64,000 bases of DNA from Desmodesmus armatus (taxonomy: Eukaryota; Chlorophyta; Chlorophyceae; Sphaeropleales; Scenedesmaceae). This document shows positions 33,830 through 45,300 of this stretch, piece by piece. Position numbers and translations under genes: made by a program. The stretch's first letter is position 1. Each line of letters begins with the position of its first letter. The stretch is taken from NCBI GenBank assembly GCA_007449985.2, contig VIIQ02000581.1:1008868-1072867 (forward strand), written 5' to 3'. The notes under the pieces are model-generated. The model made no database searches. It saw only the letters and a program-made list of their open reading frames with translations, and had not been told where the DNA came from.

Positions 33830-34694
33830 CAGGGCTCAGCGGGGAAACCCGACCCGGGGGAGGTGAGGGTTGCAGCAATGCTAGTGGGTAGGGGGGCGGG
33901 GAGGTGGGACTGCTCACAGGCATCAGCAGCGGTGAGCTGGAGAGGGGGGGGGGTACTGGAAGGGGCGGGGTGTTTATTGAGGGGGGGGGGGAGGGGGTGC
34001 AGAGAGGCTGGTAGGTGGGGGAGAAATGGCTCCTTGCAGGCATCAGCGGCAGTGAGTGACAGGGGGTGGCTGCTGCAAAACGGGGTTTGAACTTTGGGGG
34101 TGTGGGGGCGGGGGTCACAGGCACCAGCAGCAGTGAGCTGCTGGGGTGAGAGGGGGGGCCTGCTGGTTGGGGGCTGGATGCAGGGGTTGCGCGTTGTGGG
34201 GAAGGTCGCGCGGGTGTGTTTTTACAGGCAGGGTGCTACTCAAAAGCAGGCTATCAAGAGGCTTGGTGGCGTTACTTGGTGACGTTACTAGGTCGCCAGC
34301 TGCTGGAGAGGTGTAGAGGTTTGCGGACCTTTCCTGCATCTTTCAAGTCCAAGTCTGCATCACAGTGACTGTAGTAGTGCAATGAACCCACAGTTGGGCG
34401 ATTGCGGCTGAGCGCAGGTGGTCAGCTGTGGCGGATGCTCTGGTTTGACCTCTGTTCCCTGTTGTGTCTGTTGCATCCCACACCACACCAGGTGCTGCTG
34501 TGGCTGCTGCGCTGCGCATCGCCCGCCGCGTCGAAAACAAGGACAAGCTGATCGTGACTGTCCTGCCCAGCTTTGGCGAGCGCTACCTGAGTACGGTGCT
34601 CTTCAACACGCTGTGGAGCTTCGATGCCGACGCTGAGAAGAGCATGCCACGGTGGAACACCAGCGTGCGGCCAAAGAGCGATACGGAGCTTTGA
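30704..34694 (+). CDS. OASTL: Cysteine synthase / O-acetylserine(thiol)lyase, with one apparent frame break (8 exons)
   Basis: Exons: 30704-30931, 31023-31102, 31482-31560, 32303-32461, 32795-32987, 33231-33366, 33634-33745, 34492-34694. They total 1190 nt, one base short of 397 codons. The enzyme condenses O-acetylserine and sulfide to cysteine with pyridoxal phosphate. Visible motifs: IGNTPM; CSVKDRI with the PLP lysine near 105; [10 protein letters not shown] (phosphate and substrate loop); [21 protein letters not shown]. Residues 1-60 are Ser/Arg/His-rich and suggest a plastid transit peptide. In exon 6, VLSG is followed by a shift: the expected [18 protein letters not shown] lies in the next frame, as if one G were missing from the run 33310-33314. 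A sequence error is the simplest explanation, a recent pseudogene the other. The C-terminal part of about 65 residues after SSGAA is normal for the family. Copies of exon edges lie in introns 3 and 7. Confidence 0.9.
31388..32012. repeat. Complementary CCCCA and GGGGT arrays flanking exon 3
   Basis: A CCCCA array ends intron 2 at about 31415-31452, and a GGGGT array lies in intron 3 at about 31984-32012. The two are reverse complements and bracket the 79-nt exon 3 (31482-31560) of the cysteine synthase gene. Longer C and G runs occur beside both. In RNA they could pair and loop out the exon. Confidence 0.8.
32183..32337. repeat. In-frame duplication of cysteine synthase exon 4 acceptor edge
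   Basis: The 41 bases at 32183-32223 are identical to 32297-32337; they contain CCGCAG and the codons for [12 protein letters not shown]. The distance is 114 bases, and the 38 codons between are open in frame. Use of the upstream acceptor would therefore insert 38 residues, including a second copy of the TSGNTG loop, without breaking the protein. I annotate the downstream copy as the exon because the remaining conserved sequence follows it directly. Confidence 0.9.
33719..34141. repeat. Repeated exon 7 donor edge in cysteine synthase intron 7
   Basis: The end of exon 7 and its donor (CAGCAGCGGTGAGCT, 33719-33750) recur three times downstream in degenerating form, at about 33907-33940, 34028-34056 and 34111-34141, each followed by G-rich sequence. 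Spacing is about 190, 120 and 85 bases. Each copy keeps a GTGAG donor. Confidence 0.8.
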
Positions 34695-37016
34695 TTGACC
34701 TGCTAAAGGGTGTGGTGCCACCACAAGAGTTGTGGTGGTGGTGGTGGTGGTGGCGGTTGCGGTTGTGGTTTGACTTGGTTTCTGGGCAGTGTTGACTTGG
34801 TTTTTGTACAGCAGGGCTTATACCTCCACAGTGACAGCAAGCGGCAAAGGAATATGGGGCAGCTGTATGCTGCCAGTGTGGCTGAAAGTGTGATGGCAAG
34901 CAGCGGTCAAGGGTGCATTGTGGCGTGCAGAAGCTGCTTGCCTGATGTTGTTGCCAGCATGTGCTGGTGGGTGGGCGGCCACTGGCAGAGTGGTCCAGTT
35001 GCGGCTGCTGGTGCGGTCACTGTATGTGCATGTCTGCGGCTTGCTGTTGCACACGGGTAAGCTGCCAGAATGGGCTTGTAGTGTGGCTCTGAGGTGTTAA
35101 GTCTTGAGGGCGCCTCGGCATGTAGCTGTGTCGGTGTGCGTCCTGTTTGATTGTACGCAACCTGTACTTCAAGCCGGCTGAATGCACCGGTTGGAGCTTG
35201 GTTGGTTAGAGGTTGAAGCTCACTTGCGATGCCCAGTGACCTTCCAGGTGTGATTGGACCGTGTGACGTGGCAGTTGCATGTACCAAAGTGCAGTGTGAC
35301 GCACGGATGTGGTCACTCCTCAGGAAGGGATGCTGTCGCTGGATGCTGTCGTTGGGCGCTGTCATGGGGTGCTCACTGAGCAGTTGTGCATAGTTGAAGG
35401 TTGAAGGCGCTGCTGCAGCTTCCTGTGCCCGTTTTGCTGCTTCTGAGTTCAATGGTATGCTCTGGTCAGATGGGTATGTGTCGTGCTGACATGATCCGAT
35501 CACACAAAGTTTGTGGTGAATTTCATGCACCAGATGTGGCTGGATGTCGCTGGTGGTCCAGGTGTGAAATGACTCCAACCAACATGTGCAGTCACCATGA
35601 CAACAGGTACAGCGCATGCACACATGTGCACACAGGTTGCGATGTAACTACAGATCTCAGGTGCTGATGACTTTGAGGCCTGTAGGGAACTGCATCTGCT
35701 ATTTACAGCAGCCAAGACTTGCAACGTACTGTGGACTGTGTGCTACAGCCATTTGACAAGCACTACAGCATGCAACATCTTTGGACGAGGTCGGTAGGAG
35801 CCCTACAGGTTTTAGCTAGGGCTACTGACCACTGGTACAGCAGTGTGCCACACAGCAGTGTCTGTCAAGTATAAAGTCAACCAAAGACAGGGAATTGTCA
35901 TGCCATGCCATGTGTTCAAGATACACCAAGTGCCAGTGCACCAGTCAAAGGGCCCATCGGAACGAAATGCTACACGTACCCTCCTTCCCCTGTGTCTCGT
36001 GCTCTGTGTAACAGCAGCAAACCCCCCATATGTTACACCAACAGCCCTGACAGCACCAGAATCAAAATAATATCCACCCAGGTCCTCCATGCATTCAAGC
36101 TTGCCAAGCTCCATCTACACTTGCGCAGCGCAGACATGCTGTCAGGTTAACAGACGGCGCTGCCAGGGGGCCTCAGCCTCCCTAGAACACAATCACTCAG
36201 CCGCTATGGTCACTTGCTCAACACACACAAGCTGTTGCGTCTATCAGTCGCACGGTACCAGTCCTCATACTGCTACAATATCATGACATCAGAACCCAGT
36301 CAGGGGCATGCATCCCACCGCTCTTTCAGGAGCAAAGGCTCATTGGGCAAACCAAGAACTTCGAAACACACCAAGCAAGGAACAACTCACAATTGAACTG
36401 AAGAAGCGTCTGGACTAACTCGCGCGAGTTTGTTCAAAGCATTGACCCTGTTGAGGGCCTCAACCCTTTCGAACATCCAGCCTTGACCGCCACCAACACT
36501 CTCAACCTCCATGGACCCACAACTACATGGACCCACTACTACAGGGATCTGCCAGCAGCGCTACAAGCCTCCTTTGCTGACAAGCCACAACGAAATCTGG
36601 CTTCTGGAAAGGTAACAGCTTGGTGTGGGGCACATGCTGCTGCACTCAGTCGGTGACATCACCACACCATAAACCCCCTGCTGCAGGATGATTCGCACCC
36701 AGTCACTGTGCCCAAGGTGTGCCAGTTGCACAGCCCGGGCCAAACGGCAGCGCCGCTGAGCAACTAAGTAACTGCATACAGCTATACAACTGTTGTGAAG
36801 GCTTCACAAGGGCATCACACATAGCCTGCACAAATCCTCATCCCGCAAAAGTCATATGCCACAGCCAGGGCTGTGTACTCAGCCGTTTTCACCACATGGC
36901 ATTCCTGCTCTCCACTTCAAGCCCTCAGGGCCGGGCCCTGCACAGTGTGCCGGGGCCCAGCTGCCACAACTTGCGGTGACCACACACCTCTGTGCGGTCA
37001 TGCTGCTCACATGCTT
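34695..37016. other. Intergenic stretch downstream of cysteine synthase
   Basis: No gene recognised. A GTG/GGT triplet run lies at about 34733-34757. A stretch around 35960-36050 resembles one around 53180-53260 (shared blocks ACACGTA, GCAGCAAACCC and TATGTTACAC), a possible dispersed repeat. Open frames of up to 238 codons on the minus strand (34907-35623) have no features of real proteins. Confidence 0.4.
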
Positions 37017-37434
37017 TCATCTCAGATGATTGGAGAGTCTCCAATCCAGCCAGTAGTTCCGGGCCCTGAGGACGTTGCATTCAAGGGCCGCTGGTCTTGC
37101 CAGGGTCTTCGATCGACGATGCAGATCAAAGAGTACCTGTCTGGCTCTGTTCCAATTTGTCTCCTCCAAGTTGTCTCCTCCAATTGTCTCCTCGACCTTC
37201 CCTTGCAGCAGTAGCTGCAGCTGCAATCCTGTCCCGCCGCCGCCGCTGTAGTCACGCCAGCCGCCGCAGCCGCCCGTGAAGTCGTGCCAGCCGCCGCAGC
37301 CGCCACTGTAGTCACGCCAGCCGCCGCAGCCGCCGCAGCCGCCGCAGCCGCCGCAGCCGCCCCCACCAACTGAATCCGCAGCTGCTGCATCCAGAGGGCC
37401 GGCATTCTGCTCCCTCACAGAGGCATGTGGCGCT
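37017..37434 (-). repeat. GC-rich codon repeat encoding GGCGGWRDYS-like units
   Basis: At about 37240-37365 a unit of about 33 bases, built from GCCGCAGCC triplets plus TGTAGTCACGCCAG, occurs three times and is followed by pure GCCGCA repeats. Read on the minus strand in one frame it gives GGCGGWRDYS, GGCGGWHDFT, GGCGGWRDYS; in another it gives alanine runs. It could be the tail of the neighbouring unknown gene, joined through a splice at the donor-like GTGAGTGAG near 37487, or a non-coding expansion. Confidence 0.5.
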
Positions 37435-39343
37435 TTACTGCTGCGAGGGTGTGATGTGCTGCTGGTAGAGGGACTTGCGCTCACTCACTGGGGGTCCCTG
37501 CACACCCTCAACATGCCACAGGATCACTGCGCTGCTGCTGCTGCTGCTGCTGCTGTTGAGGGCTGGAGGCTCAAAATGGTTGAGGTCCTCCCGTTGCTGC
37601 ATCAGGTCTGCCTCTGTCAGCTGCGCACCGTCAAAAATCCAGCTCCATGTGCTGCTGGCGCCGCCCCCGCTGCTGCTGCCCTTGCTGCGCCCCTTGGTGC
37701 CGTTGCCTCCACTGCTGTCCAGACTCTGGACTGGCAGTCTGCACACCAGTGAGGCCCCCTGCTGCGACAGTGGTGAGGAGCCTTCCTACGCTGCTCAGGC
37801 TGCTGTAGTCCCAGAAGCCGGCAAACTCCTTCGAGGCACCGCCGCTGCGGCTGGGTGGGGAGGAGGATTCGTATGCTGGCCAGTGCACCGGTCGTGCCTG
37901 CAGCACCTGGCTTGACTCCTGGCTGCAGTGAGCACTGGACCAGCCCTCACTGCCCGCCTGCACTGCAGGCCATGGCATGCCACTGTACTGCAGGCTGTTG
38001 CTGCGGCTGACTGCGGGAGTGCTGCTGTTGCTGCTGCTGTACTCGCTGCCAGAGTCAGACACAGAGCCAAAGCTGCTCTCAGTTTCCAGGCTGACGATGC
38101 TGCTGCCGGTGCTGCCGGTGCTGCCGGTGCTGCTGGTGCGCCTGAGGGTCTGGCTGACAATCAAGCCAGCAGTGCTGTTGGTGTCACTGAGGGTCCCGCC
38201 TGCCAGTAGCTCCCAAGCAGCTGGCTCAGCTGCTGTGAGTGCTGCTACAGGGCCACTGAATGCCTTGCCAGCTGCTGAGTCAGCCTGGTGACCAGCAGCA
38301 GCCTGTGAAACCTGCTCTGTTTGAGCCACACTGCGACGACTCACTGAGCTCAGCTGGGGCAGTGCTGTTGGGGCAGCCGAGGCTGTAACAGCAGGTGCTG
38401 AGGCAGCAGAGGCTGTAGCAGCAGCGGCAGCAGAGGCACTGGATGTCACCTGCCAGTTGACTTTGTGCGTGCTTGTCACAGCAGCAAAGGCGGTTGCCTT
38501 GGCCTGAGCCTCATCTGCTGCCTGCTTCTCAGTGATTATCTTCTTGAAGCTGGTGAGTGGGATCATTGGGAAGCTCAAGCTTGGCTTATTGAACAGTGTC
38601 TGCTGGTAGTCTCCCTGGTTCTTTGAAGATGGACAGGAAGGGGCGAGCAGCAGTGAGGCTCATGCTGCCAGTATCCTGCAGGCAGAAAATGCAGCAGTGA
38701 GGGGGTTCAGTGAGCATGGCAAGCACGCATCTTGACGTTGCTACAAGCCTTGCTAAACAAACGGCATCAACATTACGTACAACAGGCCATTGTGCTTATT
38801 GTCCAGGCTGGCGTGCGCAGATGCAACCGCCGCCTGCTGCTGCTGTTGTCTTACCTCATCATTTGCAAAGCTGAAGCGGTCCTGGGTGTCGAGCAGGCTG
38901 CTGAAAGGCGTAAAGCTCTTTGAAGTAGACATGCGCTCTGCCAGCTGTGGGCTGTACTTGGCATGCTGCTTCTGAGAGGTCTGGACCTTGCGCACTGCTG
39001 TCTGCTGCACACATATGGACAGCATAGGACGGATGAAGGAAGGTGAGGCACGTATGTGTGGTGAAAACTATGATACATGCTGTATCAAGCCTCAATGCAG
39101 CTGCTACGGTGCTATATTGGAGGGCAGCTCAAGCATCGTTGTACTTGTCAGGACGGCGGGTTGCCCAGGCACCTGACACGACTTGCAAATGCGATACGTC
39201 TGTCTCTTTAAAACATCTTGAACCTTTCCTTACGCTCGAACACTCACCAGTTGCGTTACCAGCTGCTGCTGCTGCTCGTCCCTCCGGGTGTGGGACAGGA
39301 GGGCGCTCAGGACCTCCGAAGGCACAACCAACCACACCCATAG
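37435..39343 (-). CDS. Unknown low-complexity protein, frame apparently broken twice
   Basis: Proposed exons: about 39343-39248 (start unresolved; ends RRDEQQQQLVTQL), 39004-38855 (50 codons, SFTPFSSLLDTQDRF) and 38675 down to about 37435. The exon 1-2 and 2-3 junctions are clean GT-AG and in frame. Exon 3 begins GSMSLTAARPFLSIFK; the evident continuation NQGDYQQTLFNKPSLSF is in another frame, as if the AAA at 38622-38624 had one base too many. A second jump seems to occur at the G run 37755-37759, after which STWSWIFDGAQLTEADL reads to a stop at 37435. In the unshifted frame the protein would stop at 37631. The middle is rich in Ser, Ala and Gly. I do not recognise the family. It may be a real gene hit by sequence errors, or a decaying one. 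Confidence 0.4.
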
Positions 39344-42307
39344 CTGCAACACAGCTGAAAGCACTCTTGCGGACACTTCAAGCGTGACTGTGGGCCATTG
39401 AAAACACTCAGTTGCTTTTGCCGCTGCTTTGCTGTTGACAGCAGCTCGCGATTGCCGACTGAATCAGCTCTCATGCAGTGCCAAACGATGGCGCTGTAGA
39501 CGTATAATGGCTGGTTCTGTATGAAGGTCGTCCTGCAGCCTGTGTTGTGCGGTTTTGGTGTTCTGCCCACACTTGTGATACACTTTACAGCAGGTAGTAT
39601 GATTTTTATCTTCAGTTCGCTACCCCAAAGGTTCATGCAGTGGCCGAGAGCAGCATGGCCGCTGGTTGCTGCTGTCAGTGGAACTGTTGCTGCAGCAACC
39701 TGTACCTGAGTGCTGTGGTGGGTGGTATGGAGCTGACAAGCTTGTCCGACACATGAAGAGACACTAAGCACATCCAGGACACCTTGGCACGCAGTGAATT
39801 GGCATCCTAGGTACACATCACCAGCCAGCATGCTGCAGTAATCCCCCCCCGCCCCCCTGGGGGGGAGCCCCCCTTCCCCCACATTCCATCGGGACAAGCT
39901 TCCAGTTATCCCCCCTTCTTGGATGCGTCCTGCCCTGAGTGCACAGGCGTTTGCCTAGCATCCAAGACAAGAGCCTTTGGGCTGTCGGTATGTAGGTGTG
40001 TGTTTTCCAGCCGCATGAGTTTTCTTGGTGACAAGCAAGCAGTGACACACGGTTTCAACAGCAAAGTGCACTCATCCTTCCTGATGCATACATAAAGAGC
40101 AGTGTAGCGCGAGGATTGTTACCGAGTTGTTTTGGACGACGCACACCACTTTTGGGCGGCACATCCTTTCCAAGTGCATGACACTGTCAGCACATTGACC
40201 TGAACCTGGCCCTTCACAGTGTGTTGTACACACATGCGGGCTCAAACCTGACACACCTGCTGCAATTGCCACGGCTTGCTGCCACAACTGCTACCACAGG
40301 ACTTCTCCAACTGCTCCAACTGCTCCAACTGCTCCAACCACTGCAACCCTCACAACCTTACTGTGGGGCTCAGGCTGATCCGACTCTGCTAGGAATGACA
40401 CAGCATTGCGTGCATTTCTACACCAAGCTGTGTCAGGCCTAGGCCGTTCCCCCCCAACCAAACAAGCCTGAGACCCACCAAAAGAGAAACCACACCAACC
40501 TCAAAGCTGCACCAGCCAAGCCACACTGGCAACTGCACAAGACAGCCGGCCAAATGACCACACACAAAACACACCAATCTGCAACGGCACAACGGGCGCA
40601 GGCAGGGACAGAGGGACAGGGCTGCAAACTGTGGCGGCAACACACGCAAAACAAGAGAAAGACAACAACCGTAGTTCCCCCCAATAATACGCACGTGTTC
40701 GATTAGAAGGAACTCAGAGACCAAACAGATGTACAGCGACAAAGGCAGCCACGTAATTTTGACGATGGCAACAGAACCGAAACACGAAACAGAACCGAGA
40801 ATGTGGACCAGACAGTGTTGTTGACTACAATCACCCGATCAAGGTGCACTGCACAGGCTGGCAGGTATAGGCACCCAGGGCCAGGTGACAGTAGGGTACA
40901 GCCAGAACCCGGCTGACACCATACCTACACTGTGCAGTGACCCTGCACTACAGCAGTGCATGCATGCACCTGCATTTGAAGCCAGGCACACGATGCAACC
41001 CCATGGCTGTCAGATGCCTGCAGCCCCAAAATCAGCTGCAGCGACAGCTATGATGGGCTGCTGTGGCCCTGTTGGCTCCTGGCAGCCGCTAAACAGATTC
41101 GCACTGCTGCTGCTGCTGCCGCTGTCGTGAATTTATGAAATCACCTGCAGTCCAGATTTTCAACGTGCACCTACAACCAGAGGCGTCAACAGCTGTGCAC
41201 ACTTTGCACACCATGACATCTCACACCTGTCGAGAGTCCTGACGCAGGACGTTGCTGAGCCTTGTTGCGGGCGTAGCCCGGACATCTACTTTCCTTCTTA
41301 TACGCTCAGGATGTAATTGTGATGCTCCTGCCGAAAGGCAGAAGAACTGCATAGGGATTTGATTCACACTCTGACTAAGTGTGATATGCAGGCAGCCAAC
41401 CGTACTAAGCTACGGCGCACAATCCCAGCACCACCTTTACACTCAGACTCCCTTTAGTGGAGCAGTGCTCGTATCCCCCAGGTGGCTCCACGCCACACTG
41501 GTAGCGGACGCCACAAGCCTCCACAGACACGAACCGTATTCAGCAGGTGCACTGAGGGATTGGGGGTGGAGACGTGTGCCACTTGGTGCCATTTTCTGCA
41601 GCAATGAAGCATGGTACACCGGAAGGGTACACCTTGTAGGTGCACACCTTGTGCAGCGTCGACGTGAGCATCCATGAGTGATCACTTGGCAGGCTGGCTG
41701 GTCATGCATGGGGACTGAGACAGTCAACATGCTGGGCTAATCAAGCAGTAAGTACATGTGGTTAGAGCCCCCCAAAGCAGTGCTCTGGAGGGAGCCAGGC
41801 TGTTGAGCTGCCGGTGTCATTCAAACTCACAACGGTTTGGTTGACTGGCATTGGTGTAACAGTTTCAGGCGTTTCAATGCCAGCTTGCTTCAACGACTGC
41901 AGTGTGCACTGCCGTGTAGCTGCTGCAACCCGTGTTTCGTGCTTTTGTTGTTTCGGTTGCCTCGAGCCCCCTTCCACGCTGGTCCCGTATATTTACTGGA
42001 ATAGATCTGGAGTAGTTCTTTCAAGGGATGCAGGATTGGGGCAACAAGGGGTTCTTGCAACCGCCCTGGAACAGCAGCAGTTGATCTCACAGCAGCCCAG
42101 CAGCCCAGGAGCTGGCTTCCTGGTATCCTTCAAGTAGGTCTTCGATCCTGTGTCACCGTATGATACGCATCAGCCTATGACATGGGTCCGAAGGCTGCTT
42201 CTGCTGGCCCACAACTCCATCGCAGTCACACAATCTGCTGATGCTCGCACTCAACCTTTCGGTCGCACGCTGCATGTGCTGCATGCAGGTGGTGCCTCAT
42301 CACATAG
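39344..42307. other. Divergent intergenic region upstream of the ZIP gene
   Basis: No gene recognised in about 3 kb. It should contain the promoters of the ZIP gene (plus) and of the unknown minus-strand gene, whose first exon may also lie here. A nonamer repeat TGCTCCAAC occurs four times at about 40304-40338. Possible short hairpins occur near 41270 and 41330, but no structured RNA could be identified. Confidence 0.4.
40304..40338. repeat. TGCTCCAAC nonamer repeat
   Basis: About four consecutive copies of a nine-base unit in non-coding DNA; an ordinary short minisatellite. Confidence 0.85.
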
Positions 42308-45300
42308 ATGGTCTGGCTGAAACGCAGTTGGGCAGCCACACTCTGTTGCACCTTCCTCCTCATAACCGGCGTGCAGCAGTTGACAGCACACCAAGGCTCT
42401 TCTTCCTACATTGACGCGCACAGCAAGCACAGCAGCACGCTTGCTGCGCGCTTGGCAGAGCTAGTGGAAGCAGAGGAGCCTTTGCACCCAGAGGACGTGG
42501 CAAGGCTTGCAGCAGCTGTCAAGTGAGTAGCCAATACTGGCATCAGATCTGTCGGATGTGCCTGCCGACAGGAGCTGTTGCTGTGCACCTGTGGACCAGT
42601 GAGGCAGAGCCGCAGCACATGCTGCTGCCGCCGCCGCTGTTGCTGCTGCCGTTGCTGCTGCTATAGTATATCATGCACTCTCCTTGTCAGCTGATGGTTC
42701 TCTGAAAGTATGATTACACCTGCATTCACCAGCAGGCTGTTGAATGTTTGTGTCTCTCCAGGGGGGGGGCGCTAAGGTTGTTTTCGGACACTATGCTAAG
42801 AAGTTGAAAGTGGGACCCCCCCACCCACCCACCCACCCCCACCCCCCCTAAATGCCCTCTGAACGTCTTGTACCTGGCCTATGCAAGGTCTAAAGTGATA
42901 TGGTATACATTTAACATGTTTCCTGAGGTAGTCAGATGGCCACAAGAGTGCTGCTGTGTTCTATCAGTCAAGAGACCTGTGGGGCACGGCATCGACGGTC
43001 AGCGGTGATCAAAGCACTGCTCTGCAGCCCTAGAAACACACATGAAACAGCACAGTTGGTACATCCAATCAGCAGGCCTGTTCAGTACATGTGTGCTCAC
43101 AACCTGCTCAAACTCTGTAGCAGTGGCACACCAGTCTTGCTGCTCCTCTGCTGTCAGCTGGTGGTCTAAGGGCATCTGCTGCCAGTGAGACAGCATGTGG
43201 TACTTCCAAACCACAGCTGGTGGGTCACTGTCACACATGGGGGCATTCATAGGGAACGTTGGTGCTGGGGGCTGACCTCGTGCTGGTCTGTGCACTCTTG
43301 TGGCGCATGTCTGGGTACTGGCATCGGCACCGTGCCACGGCTATAGTACTGGCATGGGCAGCCTCAGGGGTAAATCGTAAATGGAGATGCTCAAAACATG
43401 CTTGAATCAACTCAGTTTGTCGATAGCTTTTGAATGAGCCAACTCCCAGCTTCATCCGATGCTCCTACAAGAAGTTTGCAGCATGCCAGGAAGTTACTGA
43501 AAATGGGGGGGTGCCCAGCTTGACCCACCCACCCACCCCCCCATTTTCAAGCTGCTCAGATGGCCGAAAATTTCTTTGTATATGTTATTTAGGATGTTAT
43601 CAATCATCTGTGAAAGTACCAAGTCAAAGTCCAGCATAGTGTCCAAAGTTAACTGAAGTGCCCCCCCCCCCTGGTCTCTCCGCAAGATTTCACAGCCACC
43701 CTGGTTTGCAAGTACAAACAGACATGCGCACACGTGTGTACAGCCTATTTGTCACTGCGGAAGCACTGCTAATTGGTGCCCCGCTACACACTTGCTGCCT
43801 TGTCGTCCTGTCAAGCCCTGCAGGAAAGCCTGTTCATCTGGTGCAGCAGCGGGTGAGGCCACCCACCACTTGGACGTGTCTGACCTCCTCAAGCAGTACG
43901 GCAAGGCGCCTGGTGTGCTGGACAACAGGGCGCTAGAGCAAGCTTGCACAGCTATCATGGCCTGCCAAGTGAGGCAACAGCAGCTGTGTCTTGTCTTAGG
44001 GTGTAGTTGGACCAGATGAACCATGCACATCACAAGCCCCTGCCTCTCTGGCTGATTTCTACGATTGTGATACTGGCTCCGTCAACTCAATACTCTACTC
44101 AAAGCTTCCCTCAAACAAACCTGCACCGTCTTTCATCAGCCCTGGCGAGGTGGCAGGGCAGCTGGTGTAAATAGACTGCAACAGCTTTGACAGCGAAAGC
44201 CTGTCAGGAGGCTGAACGTGGCCAAGCAAGCAAGCACCAGCGCATTACCTTGTTTGCACTTGTATTCTGGCAGCTTCCTTCCACTGATGTACACTCCTAT
44301 AGCACTACTGACGCGCAGCTCTGCGCTCTGCTTGCCTGCTGCCCCTGCAGCTGGACAACTCATGCAACTTGCAGGTAAACACCACGGGGGGCGGCCCGGA
44401 CAGCAGTGTCCCTGTGACCAACATGCTGCGCCTGATCGCTGCAGCGGCGTTGTTCCTGGAGGGTGTGGCTGGGGTGTACATCCCTGTGCTGTTGCGCTCC
44501 CTGGAGGGCTTTGAGTGGTGCGTGTCGTGACGCGAGGGCGCTGTCTGTGAACTGTGTGGTGCAGCATCATGGTGCGAGCGCAGTAAATGGATGTGTATCT
44601 GTTCCCTCAAGCAGTGAGCACAAAAGAAAGAAAGCTGCTGCCTGGGATTTCCTGGGCTCTTGCATGTGCACAGCAGCTTCAAGGGGGCAAGACAGTGCCA
44701 TCCACCATATTCTTACAATCGTCATCTGTTTGATTAGGTCGGTTGTTTTCCCGCCCATGTGTGTGTTGAAATGCTTTGTCGTGTGCAGGTGGCTGTCCCT
44801 GTTGAACTGTTTCTCAGGCGGTGTGTTCCTTGCCGCCGGCCTGGTCCACCTGCTGCCCCACTGCCAAGAGAGCCAGGAGCGGCTGGCAGGCTTGGTGGGG
44901 GACTATCCACTGTATCTGGTGCTCATCACGCTGGGTTACATGCTGGTGCTGTTTGTGGAACGTGTGCTGTTTGATGTGCACGGCAGCGCACACGGCCACG
45001 GGCCCCACACAGGTGTGTCAGTCGGTCAGCGTGTTAGACTTCCTGGCGATTGGTGGGACTGTGGCAGAGGGAAGAAATTGGGAATCGGATCGTGTTGGAG
45101 TTTGCAGCAGTTGCCAGCCTGCGGCTTACGTGCATGCTGCATGTGTGCATCTTCTGCCAGTCATTGCCTGCCGTGCTTGAGCATCCCTTGCATGGACGCC
45201 TTTGTGCTGAAGTGCAGAGTGGTTGACTTGTTTCTTTGCTGTGCTGCCCTGTGATACCCTCCTGTTCTGTGCAGGTATTGCACCCCCCTGTGTGGACTGC

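Noticed and set aside
34907..35623. 238-codon minus-strand open frame downstream of cysteine synthase
   Set aside because: No motif, low-complexity composition, and position within the probable 3' flank of the plus-strand gene.
41250..41350. Short hairpins near GGGCGTAGCCC and CTGCCGAAAGGCAG considered as a structured RNA gene
   Set aside because: No overall fold, box motifs or promoter could be recognised; two small hairpins are expected by chance.
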